A DNA stretch of 64,000 bases from Tubulanus polymorphus (lineage: Eukaryota > Nemertea > Palaeonemertea > Tubulaniformes > Tubulanidae). Position numbers and translations under genes: made by a program. The notes beneath the pieces are model-generated. The model saw nothing but the letters and a program-made list of their open reading frames with translations, ran no database searches and was not told the DNA's origin. The number at the start of each line of letters is the position of its first letter. Positions within the stretch are counted from its first letter, which is position 1. This document shows, piece after piece, positions 1 through 11,415 of the stretch. The stretch covers positions 14,746,485-14,810,484 of the forward strand of contig NC_134027.1 in the NCBI RefSeq assembly GCF_964204645.1, given 5' to 3'.

Positions 1-1150
1 CTGTCTGTAACTCATTTTATATATTTTGTTATAATGAGGGCGGACCCAGGCTGATGATTGATCCCTCTGAGAAATACCCAATAAATTGACCCTTGACACA
101 GCCAAAATCTCACACCTGGCAGGTTGGCACCTTAATGAGTTAATCAATGAAATAGCTTTTTGGCAGGCAAACAGTGAGATAATCGACTGGGTAGGCAGCT
201 GTCCAGCAGCTCGCCCAAAATCACTATCAACACCAAAGTGGGTCTTATTTTATTTTTTGCAGGATGTTTGTACAAAGTTAACAACCTAGCTAATGGGTTG
301 TTATTGTTATGCCATCTAAGAGCAGGCTCTTGTAACCATGCAGCAAACACAGAAACTATGATGATTTCAAGTCAAAATCAAAGTATTTAGAAGAAAAAAC
401 TATTTTTCGAATATTAACAAGAAATTCAGAATAATCATGATATTACGATCCGAGGGATACCAAATAAGCCTGGGTACCTTGACTACAAAATAAAACATTA
501 AAAAGGTGGCTTAAGGGGTTAAACTACTATACCGTTTTTGTGCGACTCATCTGGATGTACTTTTCGACCTACAGCCCTCACTTTATAAACCCCCTAAATT
601 TTCTCGCATCTATTTATCTGAGTTGACCTCGTTACCTGAGCTTCATTGAATGTGATATGCTGTTTGTTGGATTTACGGGAAATTCCGGGATCTTCTGATG
701 TAATTGGAAAGCCCATTGGGAAAACCCAATGTGGAACACAAAAAATGGCGAGCATTTCATTCGACTAGGTATCGTATGTTCGCTTATAATTTGTTCGGTT
801 TTACGAATATAACCGAGTAGGCTATTCAATTCAGTCTTTAAACTAGCAAGTATGGCGATACCAATGGAGTTTTGGCTCAGATTTGTCTTGTCAATACCTT
901 AAAGACCTGCTAACCCTTACGGTTTAACCGCGGCCGTCGGCTCTTTGTGAACCGTGTTACTGCTCTACTCTATTAAATTTCAGTACGTTCTTAGGTAGAA
1001 TTTTGAGCGGTAATAAATTAACATTGGACTAAATAGTCTGTAGACAATAGCGAGCAGTGGAATGCTCTCAGCTTTTCATCTAATCAACAGTCAGTTTTTT
1101 TAACTGATTTAGAGGTAGGAGCTAGTCTACACACATATACCCTTATATAC
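1..1150. other. Non-coding flank with one dispersed repeat
   Basis: I see no exon, RNA gene or intact element here. Short open frames at 86-350 and 632-829 lack codon structure and homology that I recognise. The only recurrent segment is the 643-775 repeat described separately. Confidence 0.5.
643..775 (+). repeat. Dispersed repeat, copy 1
   Basis: This segment shares a diverged but clear string of matches with about 20743-20845: GAATGTGAT, then ACGGG.AATTCCGG, then GGAAAGCC, then AAATGGCGA, then TTTCATT.GACTAGGT, in the same order and orientation. Copy 1 carries a short extra insertion near 708-735. No coding capacity or terminal structure is visible, so the family is unknown. Confidence 0.55.
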
Positions 1151-1227
1151 AGGGTGTCTCAAAAATGTGTTACCGTTGCTTTGCGATTAATTATTCATTA
1201 ACTATAATTGTAATTAATTTCGTGGAG

Positions 1228-2965
1228 AGTAAATAGGATAATAGGGGTTCATACCAAAAGGTCGAAGGGTCGAGCTCATAAAAAATGAAAAAATAAATTC
1301 TCGCACGCTCGAATATATTGAAAATTGAGTTTTTATTATTCGAAATCTATATTTGATCTTATTTTTCTAGATTATGCTAACACTTTACTCACACTTTTTA
1401 AATATGAATATTTTAAGAGTAAAAAGGATAATAGGGGTTCATATCAAAGGTTGAAGGGGCGAGTGAGTAAAAAATGAAAAATAAATTCGAGCGAGCGAGA
1501 ATTTATTTTTTCATTTTTTATGAGCTCGACCCTTCGACTTTTGGTATGAACCCCTATTATCCTACGGAGTTGTCATATCGCTGAAAGACGGAATCGCGGA
1601 ATTTTCCAAAAACGCGGAATTTCTTCATTTTTACTTTAAATAGTAAACGGGTTTTCCCACGGGGATACCCACTGTCGGACAGGGCACCGGACCGATCGAT
1701 GCAACGAGTTAGGTTCGAATCCCATTATTTGCAGGCAATTTTATATGGAATTATTATATTACGATACCGTTGACCGGGCCAACTTCGGTTTTCGTAGCTA
1801 GTCGACTAGTGGTCGGAACTAATAACCGAACACACTATAGTTCAGTCACAACGTATTTCACAGTGTCGGCCATCTTTAACCTGGGTTCGAACTGTAGCGA
1901 CCGTGCTCAATTGCGTGGTCGACCATTTCCGGACCATAGTTCCGACTAATGGACATTCGGTTTCATGTAGTTCGACTATAGTCGACTAACTCCGATAACC
2001 GAAGTTGGCCCAGGCTGCCACCTGTAGAAGAAGTCAGAATCAAGTGGGGTGAAAGAGACCAGGCACCTAATGTCTATTTCTACTAGGCAAACTTCGGTTA
2101 TCGAAGTTCATCGACTTTTTGAGAACTTCAGAAACGAATATTATCAGATAAATATTGAGCACGTTCGCGGTGTCGGACCGTAGTTGTAGATGGTTGCAAA
2201 CATGAAATCCTACGACCAAACAAGTACCGGTTCAAATTCCTTTGAAATTATTACAATTTTACGGCCGTCCAGTACCGGTACCAATAAGATCTTTTTGATC
2301 CAAATAATCAGCATAGGAACATATATGTTATAGCAGTCACAAAGTAAACATTAAAAAAAACGAAACCATTTTATAATCTTTCATATCATTTAATTCTAAA
2401 AGATAAACCACATTCGCTTATAACAACAATGTAGACACACAACACGCATGAACAATCCTAAGCCAGAATTAAATAAACATAATGTCTATTTATTTTCGTC
2501 TGACATCGATCCAGTTCCACAGTTGTGAGTTAACTCTGAGTTACTTAGAATCAATTCATTTCCAATGTTTTAAATCCAGAGACCAGAGTCAAATCTTAAC
2601 TCGGAACTGAGTCCAGGAGAATGACCCATGGTGTCATCACAAATCCTACGTTTACGTACCATCGATTTGTATTCCTTCAGTTAATGCAGCGATACTCTGT
2701 ATCACTGAATTCGCAAAGCACGTATTGCCTAGGTTCTACATTATTTGGAACAGTATCGTTAAGTTGTTGACTGGCGATATAATAAATTATCAAATACTAA
2801 TTCCCGGTGTTGAAAACCTGGGTCCGATGCCCTGTCCGACAGTGGGTATCCCCGTGGGAAAACCCGTTTACTATTTATAGTCAAAAATGAAGAAATTCCG
2901 CGTTTTTGGAAAATTCCGCGATTCCGTCTTTCCGCGATATGACAACACCGATTATCCTATTTACT
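1228..2965. mobile_element. Polinton internal-deletion derivative (MITE-like), interrupted by a MULE-like element
   Basis: The left tip AGTAAATAGGATAATAGG and the right tip (complement AGTAAATAGGATAATAGG, split between 1556-1564 and 2960-2965) match the termini of the full Polinton at 23052-40140 in layout: same AG start, same GATAATAGG, then TTCA, then a GGTCGA.GGTCGAG.TCAT block. A further inward copy starts at 1418 directly after ATATGAATATTTTAAG, the same subterminal string that precedes the inner unit in the big element (39804-39822). GTGGAG lies on both sides (1222-1227 and 2966-2971), a 6-bp duplication as expected for Polinton integration. Without the nested element it is about 343 bp and has no genes. 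Confidence 0.75.
1565..2950. mobile_element. MULE-like non-autonomous DNA transposon, copy A
   Basis: Long terminal inverted repeats of roughly 130 bp begin CGG.GTTGTCATATCGC and end GCGATATGACAACACCG. The 9-bp string ATTATCCTA is duplicated at 1556-1564 and 2951-2959. A 9-bp duplication with long inverted repeats points to the Mutator-like superfamily (inference). There is no transposase. A nearly identical second copy lies at 45758-47069. Copy A keeps a stretch around 1830-1930 that copy B lacks. A tRNA B-box-like string GGTTCGAATCCC lies near 1710. Confidence 0.75.
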
Positions 2966-3231
2966 GTGGAGGGTAAGTTTGATTGACCTGGGTGTTAACT
3001 CGAGGATAAAATGTTGAAATGTATGGCTGAGCACTACCCTGTTTTCGAATGGTACTAATAATCGAGTCGAACAAACATAAAATTAAGGATTATTGCACTG
3101 TTTCCGTTTATTAATAAATGACCAGCTGCCATTTGACATGATTTATTGAAATTGAATAATCTGAGACATTGAAATGAATTAAATAATCTGACAGATTTCG
3201 CCTTGATAGAATTGTTGGTCCTCTTGACTAA

Positions 3232-3420
3232 TTAAGCTGCTCCGGAACGTCCTTCAATTTGGTAACCATTCTTATCAATACACAGTTGAGCTCGACGTCT
3301 CATTGTTCTCAGAGAATTTTGACACATTTCATTCGGTATTTCCTTGAAAGCTGTTACAATCCTAGCTCTTAAGTCAGCGAGTGATGACGGTGGTAAATAA
3401 TTAATGAAGTGATTAGATTT
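3232..3420 (-). pseudogene. IS630/mariner-like transposase, C-terminal fragment
   Basis: The - strand reads through about 60 codons to a TAA at 3232-3234. The protein has the pattern seen at the C-terminus of IS630/Tc1-mariner transposases: LADLRARIVTAFKEIP, then RTMRRRAQLCIDKNGYQIEG. No catalytic DDE/D residues are left in the fragment, because the upstream part is missing. It belongs to the relic whose other end is near 1160. Alternative: another DDE transposase with a similar tail. Confidence 0.5.
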
Positions 3421-4075
3421 AGAATAAAAGATTGTTGTTTGAAGAGTTTGTTCAGCATATCGTCAGTGATGGTTCTAATTTGGTAATCTAATTAACATTC
3501 GATTGCAATCCAAATTAATTTAAATCTTTGTACGCTTCCCAGAGCGGCATTTGAACCAGTTAGGCAGAAACCCATTATCGCTGCTTTGTAGCTATATTTT
3601 TCAGTTTGTTTTTCGCGGGAATCCGAGCCAAATACCTCCGCCAAAACATTCCATCCTCGTGAAACGATTTAATGAATCCGAAATATATCCAGGAGGAAAA
3701 TAACCCAGTAAACATGTCAATGTTATTACAATGTTAATGAAATGTTAAATCCTGATATTGAATTAAAGTTGATTTTTGGGTGTATAAGTAAGTTGTGACA
3801 ACCAACATTACTACAACATTCATCAATTCGCACATCGATTCAATGTCGACATGGTAACCATCTCCTCATGATGTAGATTCAACATTCATACACCAACATT
3901 AAACAAACGTTACTCCGACATCAATACAAAGTATTAAGATTCATATGAACTAAAATTAAAATTTATTGTTGAAAACCTGTAAAAATAAAATCATATAAAA
4001 GACATACTGTCTGATTACAATATTGACTGATCACAGAACTATGGGCCAACAATTCAGTGGCTTTCAGTGCTAATT

Positions 4076-4868
4076 CACTTCCATACCCCCTAATTCTACA
4101 GTTATCAGTGCAAAATTAGTCTGAAACATAAGCCTTGTCTATAGCCTACTAGCGCGTAAACCTGTGTTTGAATGCGGGTTTCCTCGGACCGGGGTTCTGC
4201 TTATAATCCGTGTTTGAATGCTGTATCATCCACACCATCACTAGAAAGAGGTTCAGTTTCATCATTACCAGATAACACGACATTCTGATCTAACAAATCA
4301 GGTTCATTAAACTCTATTTCATGATCAGAGTATTCCTCAGTATCAGAATCAATTGATGATAACTGTAACTCCCCCTCACTATGAGATAATAAGTTCTCAA
4401 GCTGTCTGTCAACAAATCGCCAGCGTCTTTGGCGTCCTGAGGCCATTGAATCAGGATTACTGTAAGAAAATTAAGAACAAGAAAGTAAATTCTTTACATT
4501 GATTTGATATGATTGATAATCCTATAATAAGGACTGAAAGATCTAATCCCAACGAGAGGGATTATATCTTTCGAGCTTTATTGTATGATTGATTATCATA
4601 TCTAAGACACTGATAATTGCGTCTAATCAAGGACATATTGACTTCCAGACTGTCAATTTTGCAGAATGGTGTACTTCAGTGTGGCTGTAGACTTAAATCG
4701 GGGAAGGTTGGTGTTAATTCACTTCCATACCCCCTAATTCTACAGTTATCAGTGCAAAATTAGTCTGAAACATAAGCCTTGTCTATAGCCTACTAGCGCG
4801 TAAACCTGTGTTTGAATGCGGGTTTCCTCGGACCGGGGTTCTGCTTATAATCCGTGTTTGAATGCTGT
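4076..4868 (+). repeat. Direct repeat of about 150 bp flanking a 490-bp segment
   Basis: 4076-4225 and 4716-4868 are nearly identical. Both run from TTCACTTCCATACCCCC to GTGTTTGAATGCTGTA. The repeat holds several GTGTTTGAATGCGGGTT-like words that recur up to about 5160. The spacing suggests a local segmental duplication or a pair of subterminal repeats within the 3714-6580 element. Confidence 0.75.
4201..4446 (-). CDS. Hypothetical acidic N-terminal exon or fragment inside a transposon
   Basis: Open frame of 81 codons. Residues 1-20 are basic (MASGRQRRWRFVDRQLENLL), and residues 22-75 are rich in Ser, Asp and Glu. This layout resembles the disordered acidic N-terminal regions of several transposase families such as piggyBac, but no catalytic domain follows. 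It starts next to the second half of the first 150-bp direct repeat, so its last codons are repeat-derived. I cannot name it, and it may be non-coding. Confidence 0.25.
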   Translation of the reverse strand: MASGRQRRWRFVDRQLENLLSHSEGELQLSSIDSDTEEYSDHEIEFNEPDLLDQNVVLSGNDETEPLSSDGVDDTAFKHGL

Positions 4869-6780
4869 AGCGTCTACACACGAGATATCTTACACCTCCA
4901 TTAGAGTGTATAATAATAGACATTGTTTATTTTGATAACGGCATCCCACATACAGTTCACACGCTTCACATGCAAAGCCGTGTTTGAACGCGGGTTCCAC
5001 CATCTACACACAATAAAATCGCAGAGCTCGGTTCGAACGCGGGTTCAAACCCTTCTTTAATTGCAAGGTTTTCAAAACCCGTCTTTTCGGTAAAATGGCG
5101 TGTTTGAAAATAACAAGATTTTATGAAAACTGGGGACGCTGCACGGGCCGCGATTCAAACACTTCAACAACCCTAACTATGTTGCAATGATACGCATAGA
5201 CGAGAGCATGGTACAAATTATTGATTGTTGGAAATTACTCAACTGCACGAGTGTTTTCATATTCAAAAACATTTAATGCATAAAAAGAATTACAACAAGG
5301 ATTTTAAATTGTGCAGATATAGTGAAAATTACCCATAAACCTGAAAGAAATCTGGGACTGAGTGACATGGGCAGATAAGGAGTCGCTCTGCATGGGACGA
5401 TGATGAAATACCGGTAGAACATTACGAAACCACAAAGTTTTAAAACCCAGAATAGGTAAACAAAAATATCAACGGGATGTTTATGAAGGGGTAACCGGGA
5501 CAACCAGTAAATGTCTGTGACAAATGAATCCGTCATTGTACCGGCGAATCCAGGACGGTTAGTGTTGGCGCAGCTTTGGACTTCAGGCTTCTAGTAATTT
5601 TTTAAGTCAAAGCATGCCCAGAATGAATCATATAGCCTACTCATAACAAACTGAATTGAATAGTAGGCCTACGGTCACGTGCGGGTACACAGCGTGACAA
5701 TTGTCAATTATTAGGCCTATAATTTTCAGTAGGCCTATAATTTTTGATTCGCGTTTATAATTCAAATTCAATAAAATAGATTTTAATTGATATTGAAAAA
5801 ATTATCAAAAATTTTGATTTACTTAAACCTTGATAGGCCTAAATCTTACGATGAAATAAAAAAATTCATGTGGGGTTACTAAACACCGGAAACCGCATTA
5901 CTAGCGCCGCCTTTTTAATTTTGGCGTGGCAAATATAAATAAATCCGCATGGGATGGCATGCACTGCTGAACGGCATAGGCCCTAGAGTTGAGGAAACTC
6001 AAAATAGGCTCGAACGTTAATCTCCCAATCATTTATAAAAACTGTGTATTAATATTAATTCTTGAACGCCGGGATGGCGGTGGATTAACTTACTGTCCTT
6101 GATGAGCAAGAAACGTCGCTGTTAGACGCCATATTGGATGATCAGCTTATTGCAAGGTGTGGTATAATTCAGATCTCTCAGTTTCACCTCGAAGACGGCA
6201 TGTTCTAGATGGGTTCGAATCCTGCTTAAGCTTTTCAAAAAAACTACCAGCATGCTATTTTCTAGCAAATATTATACACACAAAATACTCGCACGGTAAA
6301 GTAGACACGAAAATAAACAACATAAACTATTTATATGTAGAAAATAAACAAATTTTGAATTACATTGAATCGACATTTAAAAAGCAATGTTTAATCTAGG
6401 TTGAATTTTGATCAAAGTGGCAACGGTTGCAAATTGGGACATTGATTCATCATCGTTATCTCAAATATCATAATAAAATATGGAATAAACATTGAAATAG
6501 AGCTGGTGTCATGGAATCAACGTTGATATCTCAACATGAACATTGAATCAACATTGATTTCAGGTCGCGTGTTTACTGGGAAGTTTATGTTGAAGGAAAA
6601 AACCTACCTGAATGTCTCAGTAATATAATTTTCAGAAATAACAGTTCAGACTCATCGTTAGGACCGACCACAGTTCTGTAGTAATTTGATTGCAGGTATA
6701 ATCAATTGAGCAGAACTAAGTATATTTTTCGTTTTTGTGTACATGTATTGTTAAGACCATTATTCAAAGTTACCAAAGTA

Positions 6781-7481
6781 CCATATTGCAGTCATAATCA
6801 CACAGTTTTTCTACCTTTAATCAATGAAACATGCCCTAATTTCCATCGCACGATTAGAATCCAATTTTAAGATATGGGTAATTGCGGACCATCGGTTTAA
6901 TATAATCAATCATCCTGTGAGTTCGGTAGCGGAACCTGATTTCTGTTTACAAGTCGTTTTTATTTAATTTTGATTAGGTTTGATTATAGTTCCGTTATAT
7001 GAGCCTGATGTATGATTGCCAATATTCGCGGTGCTCTTTACATCTTTGTACACATAATGGGGACACTTAATCAGGTGCATGGTTTTCTTACGGAAACTGA
7101 CTTTTCTCATCGATCATTCGCTACGATATGTATTACATATCACACGAATCCTATACGTTTGCCATATTGCAGTCATAATCACACAATTTTCTACCTTTAA
7201 TCAATAAAACATGCCCTAATTTCCATCGCACGATTAGAATCCAATTTTAAGATATGGGTAATTGCAGACCATCGGTTTAATATAATCAATCATCCAGGTT
7301 TGATTATAGTTCCGTTATATGAGCCTGATGTATGATTGCCAATATTCGCGGTGCTCTTTACATCTTTGTACACATCATGGGGACACTTAATCAGGTGCAT
7401 GGTTTTCTTGCGGAAACTGACTTTTCTCATCGATCATTCGCTACGATACGTATTACATATCACACGAATCCTATACGTTTG
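6781..7481 (+). repeat. Imperfect tandem duplication, units of about 380 and 321 bp
   Basis: The unit starting CCATATTGCAGTCATAATCA at 6781 restarts at 7161 and both copies run to CTATACGTTTGC. The second unit lacks about 60 bp present near 6916-6978 of the first. Open frames at 7012-7200 and 7336-7590 are the same duplicated sequence in two frames and look non-coding. Confidence 0.85.
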
Positions 7482-7904
7482 CATTTATACTGTTAGCAAA
7501 TATCATGAAATATTGCAATTTGCTCATTTTGTTATAATTTTGAAAATTTTCAAATTTAATTGCAGAGATTCCCCGATATATCACGAGTAATGAAACAGAT
7601 ATCTCAATTAATTTTTTGATTTTTATTTTATTTTGAAATCAATGTAGCAAATATAGGAACCAATGTTATTGATCATAAAGCCCCCAAAACTGCCTGCATT
7701 AATCTTTTTCCTTATTGGGGAGAGACGGGAATAACCCCTTCCTAATGAATCGTTATTCAATATATTTATGCTGAAATGCGTTTATCATCAATATTTTACA
7801 GTACTTGAAAGTGATAAGTCGAACCCAGTTACTGGTCCAGCTGAAGTGAAATTCATCCCAGAGCAAGTGTATCCCTTTATCGACCACTATATATCTAATA
7901 TGAA

Positions 7905-9197
7905 TATTGGCGATTGTTCTTGAAGTAATCCAAAATCATTTTCCGTGTTGACAGTTTCGACGTTCTCTAAGGTCGTCTTGCGCAGAACTTGCGCAGTTGG
8001 CTGCTCTGGTGGGCCCTCTGACCATCCAGCATTATTCATGCCTTGCCAATCTGGCACACAGTTTCCAAAACGTGATCCGCAAAAGGCAAACTGTGTAAGA
8101 TGCTCCGGGTGGAGAATCGGAGCGCACTGTAATGACGTCAGATTTGTCCACGTCCCTTTTATGTTCATTCAGGCGGATCCCGAACTGGTTTCTCCACTGT
8201 AAACATGTCTCATAGGCTGATATTTACTTTAACCCGGGGCTTGCTCAATTCATTTCAATAAAGTTAGCCCCTGGGTTAGAAGTTAATACCGGTCTATAAA
8301 GCTGAGTACAGAATGTTACGTAATGTCGTGTGCGATTGGAAACTAGTGCCTTCTCCACGACTTCGCAGCAATCGGGGAAAACAAAATTCTCAGACCTGTA
8401 ATAAATGGGATGAGCATTTGGCTTATATTCCTATTCGGATTTGTTTTCCGGTGCATCTCTTTTCCTTTTGATTTTCTTCGTGTATCTAAAGGTCCATTTC
8501 GGGTATCTGTACGCAGTCAGTGCATCGCTAATGGTGGTTTCTTCAGCACATTTATCTTCTTCATTTCTCACGATATTGTCAGCTCGATCTAGTAGGGTCC
8601 TCGATCCAAGCCAAGTTTCAATGGGTGATGTGACGAGAAATTCAAGTATTGGTCACTGTGTGTCTTGGTTTATAAACATGCGTCTCAGCGACTCATCCGG
8701 TTAGCGTATTATGGACACATCAAAGAACGGAATCTTGCCGTTAAAGTCTCGACGGGACCAGACTTTTTCAGATGGCTATCTAGTTCTTCTAGTTTCCTGG
8801 TCAACGCCATGATTGATATATTCCTTCCAAAACGGTAGATTAATGCAGTCTGGTGCACTATCAATGGCCGTTTGCTCAATAAACTCTATAAACTCTTTAT
8901 ATAGATTCGGTGCGATGAGAGATATTGGGATTTCCATTACAGTACCAAATTTCTGTTGATAGATATGATCGTTGAATCTAAAATACGTGGTGGCGGATTG
9001 TCGTGTGTTGGTGAACAACGACACGCCATCCAACGTCTGATGCAGCTAACTTCATAGTTAGTTTCTCCAGTCGTCATGAATTACCATCTGGTGGTGACAA
9101 ACTTTACGCAGTTCTGAGGAAGACGTCACGAGAGAAAGTCGAAATTGTCAACACGGTAAATGATTTTGGATTATTCCGAGAAAAATTTCCGTTATAG
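7905..9197 (-). mobile_element. Decayed Penelope-like retroelement bounded by inverted repeats
   Basis: About 60 bp at 7905-7962 reappears inverted at 9135-9197, sharing TAATCCAAAATCATTT.CCGTGTTGACA. Between them the - strand holds degraded reverse-transcriptase sequence. The best piece (8776-9033) reads RFNDHIYQQKFGTVMEIPISLIAPNLY, the form taken in Penelope-like RTs by the conserved G-T-x-M-G-S-P-x-S-P-x-x-A-N-L-Y region, followed by FWKEYINHG where KRYVDD would be expected, so the catalytic aspartates are lost. Further - strand pieces continue to about 8300 with many stops. Non-functional. Confidence 0.55.
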
Positions 9198-9399
9198 AAG
9201 TCAAGATAATCCGATGAGTTTCTTTGGAGAACACTCAATATCAGTCAGCCTATTCAGCAATATGTAAGAAATTCTTAACTTGCAGCAGACCAAATAAATC
9301 AAAACCTCCTTCCGATGTAAGATTTGTAAAACCCCGTAGATATGATATAACTTAAATACGGTAAGCAAAACAATTTTCAAGATCTTCAAAATATTTCAG

Positions 9400-10058
9400 G
9401 CAATAGCACTGGATGGATGCAGTTTAACCCCCGAAGATTTGGTTAACCTTGGAAAAGGTTTATATAAAATAAAGGTAGGTTTGAATACATGTAGGCGTGC
9501 GTGTCCTCAGCTTTTGGGGTAAAATGGTACTGTACGAATTCTTACATTTATTTCAGCTAACTTCTGAGTCACAGAATAAAGTAACCAAGGCCAGACAGTT
9601 AGTAGATGACATAGTCAGAGAAAATAAAAGTAAGCTTATTTTGTGATGATAACATTACACGTAGATCTGGATTGTGAATAATTGCTTCAAATTATCTCAT
9701 GAAACATCCTTTTAGCTGTTTATGGAATTACAACTGGATTTGGTAAATTCGCACGAATAACTATTCCCCCTGAAAGAATAGAGTGAGTTATACTTACTTA
9801 AAATTGGGCGCATAAAATGTGTTGGCACCATTTTGTATCGAAATATATTGCATATGTACTCTTCTGCGATGGATTGTGTGTGATTTTGTTCCAGAGAGTT
9901 ACAAGAAAATTTGATTAGATCTCATGCATCAGGAGTTGGGCAACCTCTTGATCCGCAGAAGACACGCATGTTATTAGCGTTGAGGATTAATGTGTTAGCT
10001 AAAGGGCACAGTGGAATTTCATTAGAGACACTATTACAATATATCGATGCTTTTAACG
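9400..10058 (+). CDS. HAL: Histidine ammonia-lyase, exons 1-4 of those visible
   Basis: Four exons on the + strand: 9400-9474, 9557-9629, 9716-9782 and 9895-10058, each with AG/GT borders and matching phases. HAL converts L-histidine to trans-urocanate and ammonia in the cytosol, the first step of histidine breakdown. The exons encode the [17 protein letters not shown] start of the lyase fold, then [13 protein letters not shown] (the conserved Tyr-containing loop that caps the active site in this family), then [13 protein letters not shown] and [18 protein letters not shown]. The last codon is split, leaving G for the next exon 6.9 kb downstream. Upstream N-terminal exons were not found with confidence. 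Confidence 0.95.
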
Positions 10059-10619
10059 GTATGTATTACATCCATCAATTACCTGCCCGTATCCTCGGAT
10101 ACGAGTCAACCCATATATTGTTCTTATGTTATTTCTATAGACTTTCGCTCCAGGAGTCCGGTATCACTTCCGAACGCACTTCCACCAGCCCCTCCCCCCC
10201 CCTGGCCTCACGACGCGTGATTTCATTGCTGGTGATTTCGCGCATGACATCAGATATCAACTTGCGAAACACTTCCTTGTTCGCTAAATGTTCTCTGATT
10301 GGTCCATTTAACAGGCAATTCCGTGTCGCCTAAAGTCGTGTTACAAGCGCTGTGATGACCCGACTGGTTTTTGGTCGATGGTAACGAATCCAACGATTCC
10401 TGAGGTCAAGGGGTTAAGATGTCATACTTGCTTCCTGTAATGGAAAGAGTCTTAGCTTTTGGTTAAGTTGCAAAAGATATTACGCAATATTAGTAATGGT
10501 AACTCAAAACCATCCTACAAGCATGCCATAGAATTACCTACTTGCGAATATCCTGTTTGCGAGCTATTTTCCTGAATGCATACGCACATTTTGGTCACGA
10601 ATTGGCTATATTGGGTGCG

Positions 10620-10800
10620 TAAAGTCATCCTCCCCGGCAAGATTCGAACCTGTAGCATCGAGAGTGCCACGGTACGAAACCCTGCCACACTAGACCGAGC
10701 TGCACATATACCTGCGCGCCTGGTCTACTGTCGAAGGGGTTCTTGCCATGGCTGAGTGTAGCGATTCCATCAGGTTCGAATCCCTGCCGTGGGAAGATGG
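10620..10800. repeat. Two tRNA-like (SINE-derived) segments in opposite orientation
   Basis: On the - strand, 10690-10625 has a B-box-like GGTTCGAATC and a tRNA-like layout. On the + strand, 10711-10795 has TGGTCTACTG followed by the B box GGTTCGAATCCC and a closing CCTGCCGTGGGAAG. Acceptor stems do not pair fully, so these are tRNA-derived repeats and not tRNA genes. Confidence 0.5.
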
Positions 10801-11157
10801 TGTATAGTTTGAAGTACGTAAATCAATATAGCAGGTACTGTTACAGTAGTAATTCACGTAAGATCCTATTTTCACAAAAAAGTATTAGTGGCCTTTCCAC
10901 CACCAATCAGATTATGTAATCATCGGAATAAATGTCAGAGGCTGGGACTCAATAGAAATTATCATAATCAATTCATGGAATGTCTGTATTCAGGGGCCGG
11001 TCTACGGACACTCAACGATTTCTAACTTTAAGTATCTTCAGTAATTGAAAAGAAACCGACTTTTTGTAGACTCCTTGTCCCGCAGTGCGCGGACCAGCGG
11101 TTGTGTGCCCGACGGTAGCTTACTATACGTGCGTGGTCCTTCCTCTTTCATGTTGAG

Positions 11158-11415
11158 CGGTTCCTGAACTTCGCTGAAAAAGCTGAAGCACTGAAACGCT
11201 GAAACGCTGAAATACAAATGCTGAAATTTCAGGGAATTTCCGAAAACGCCGAAATTTCAGGGAATTCCCGAAAAACGCTGAAATCGTGCTAGGTACCGAC
11301 AAAACATGTTTTGAAATTTTTTCCGCGCCGGTGTCTGCTGCCGAGTCCTGAACCGTGTTTTAGTCTCTACCTTCGGTTACAGAGACATGCATGGACAGTA
11401 TGTGTTAAGTATACT
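11158..11415 (+). mobile_element. CGGTTCC-end element, solitary terminal copy
   Basis: The segment opens CGGTTCCTGAACTTCGCTGA, has several GCTGAAA repeats and GGGAATT..CCGAAAA words, then GCTGCCGAGTCCTGAAC and GAGACATGCA. It matches both inverted ends of the 40637-42935 element over its full length. Only one end is present here, in the 6.9-kb HAL intron. Confidence 0.7.

Larger units (their letters stand above)
1155..3420 (-). mobile_element. Relic mariner/IS630-like DNA transposon carrying nested insertions
   Basis: One end looks like the start CAGGGTGTCTCAAAAATG at about 1160, a terminus style common in IS630/mariner-type elements. A transposase C-terminal reading frame lies at 3232-3420 on the - strand. 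The intervening DNA is occupied by a Polinton derivative (1228-2965), itself split by a MULE-like element. If both insertions are discounted, the stop codon lies about 330 bp from the presumed end, a reasonable 3' untranslated length. The other terminus was not found. Family assignment is inference from the end sequence and the C-terminal protein pattern. Confidence 0.45.
3714..6580. mobile_element. Element with CCCAGTAAACA inverted ends
   Basis: The segment opens CCCAGTAAACATGT at 3714 and closes with the complement-type GTGTTTACTGGG at 6580. The ends are rich in repeated CAACATT/AATGTTG words in opposite orientation (3724-3930 and 6420-6570). It contains a 150-bp direct repeat and one short acidic open frame. 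I do not recognise a transposase, and the target duplication is unclear, so the superfamily is open. Confidence 0.5.

Noticed and set aside
7802-7866. Candidate upstream HAL exon (LESDKSNPVTGPAEVKFIPE) with AG/GT borders and compatible phase
   Set aside because: The FIP.Q string and phase fit, but the stretch that should follow in HAL is missing and the donor (GTGTAT) is weak. Not supported enough to annotate.
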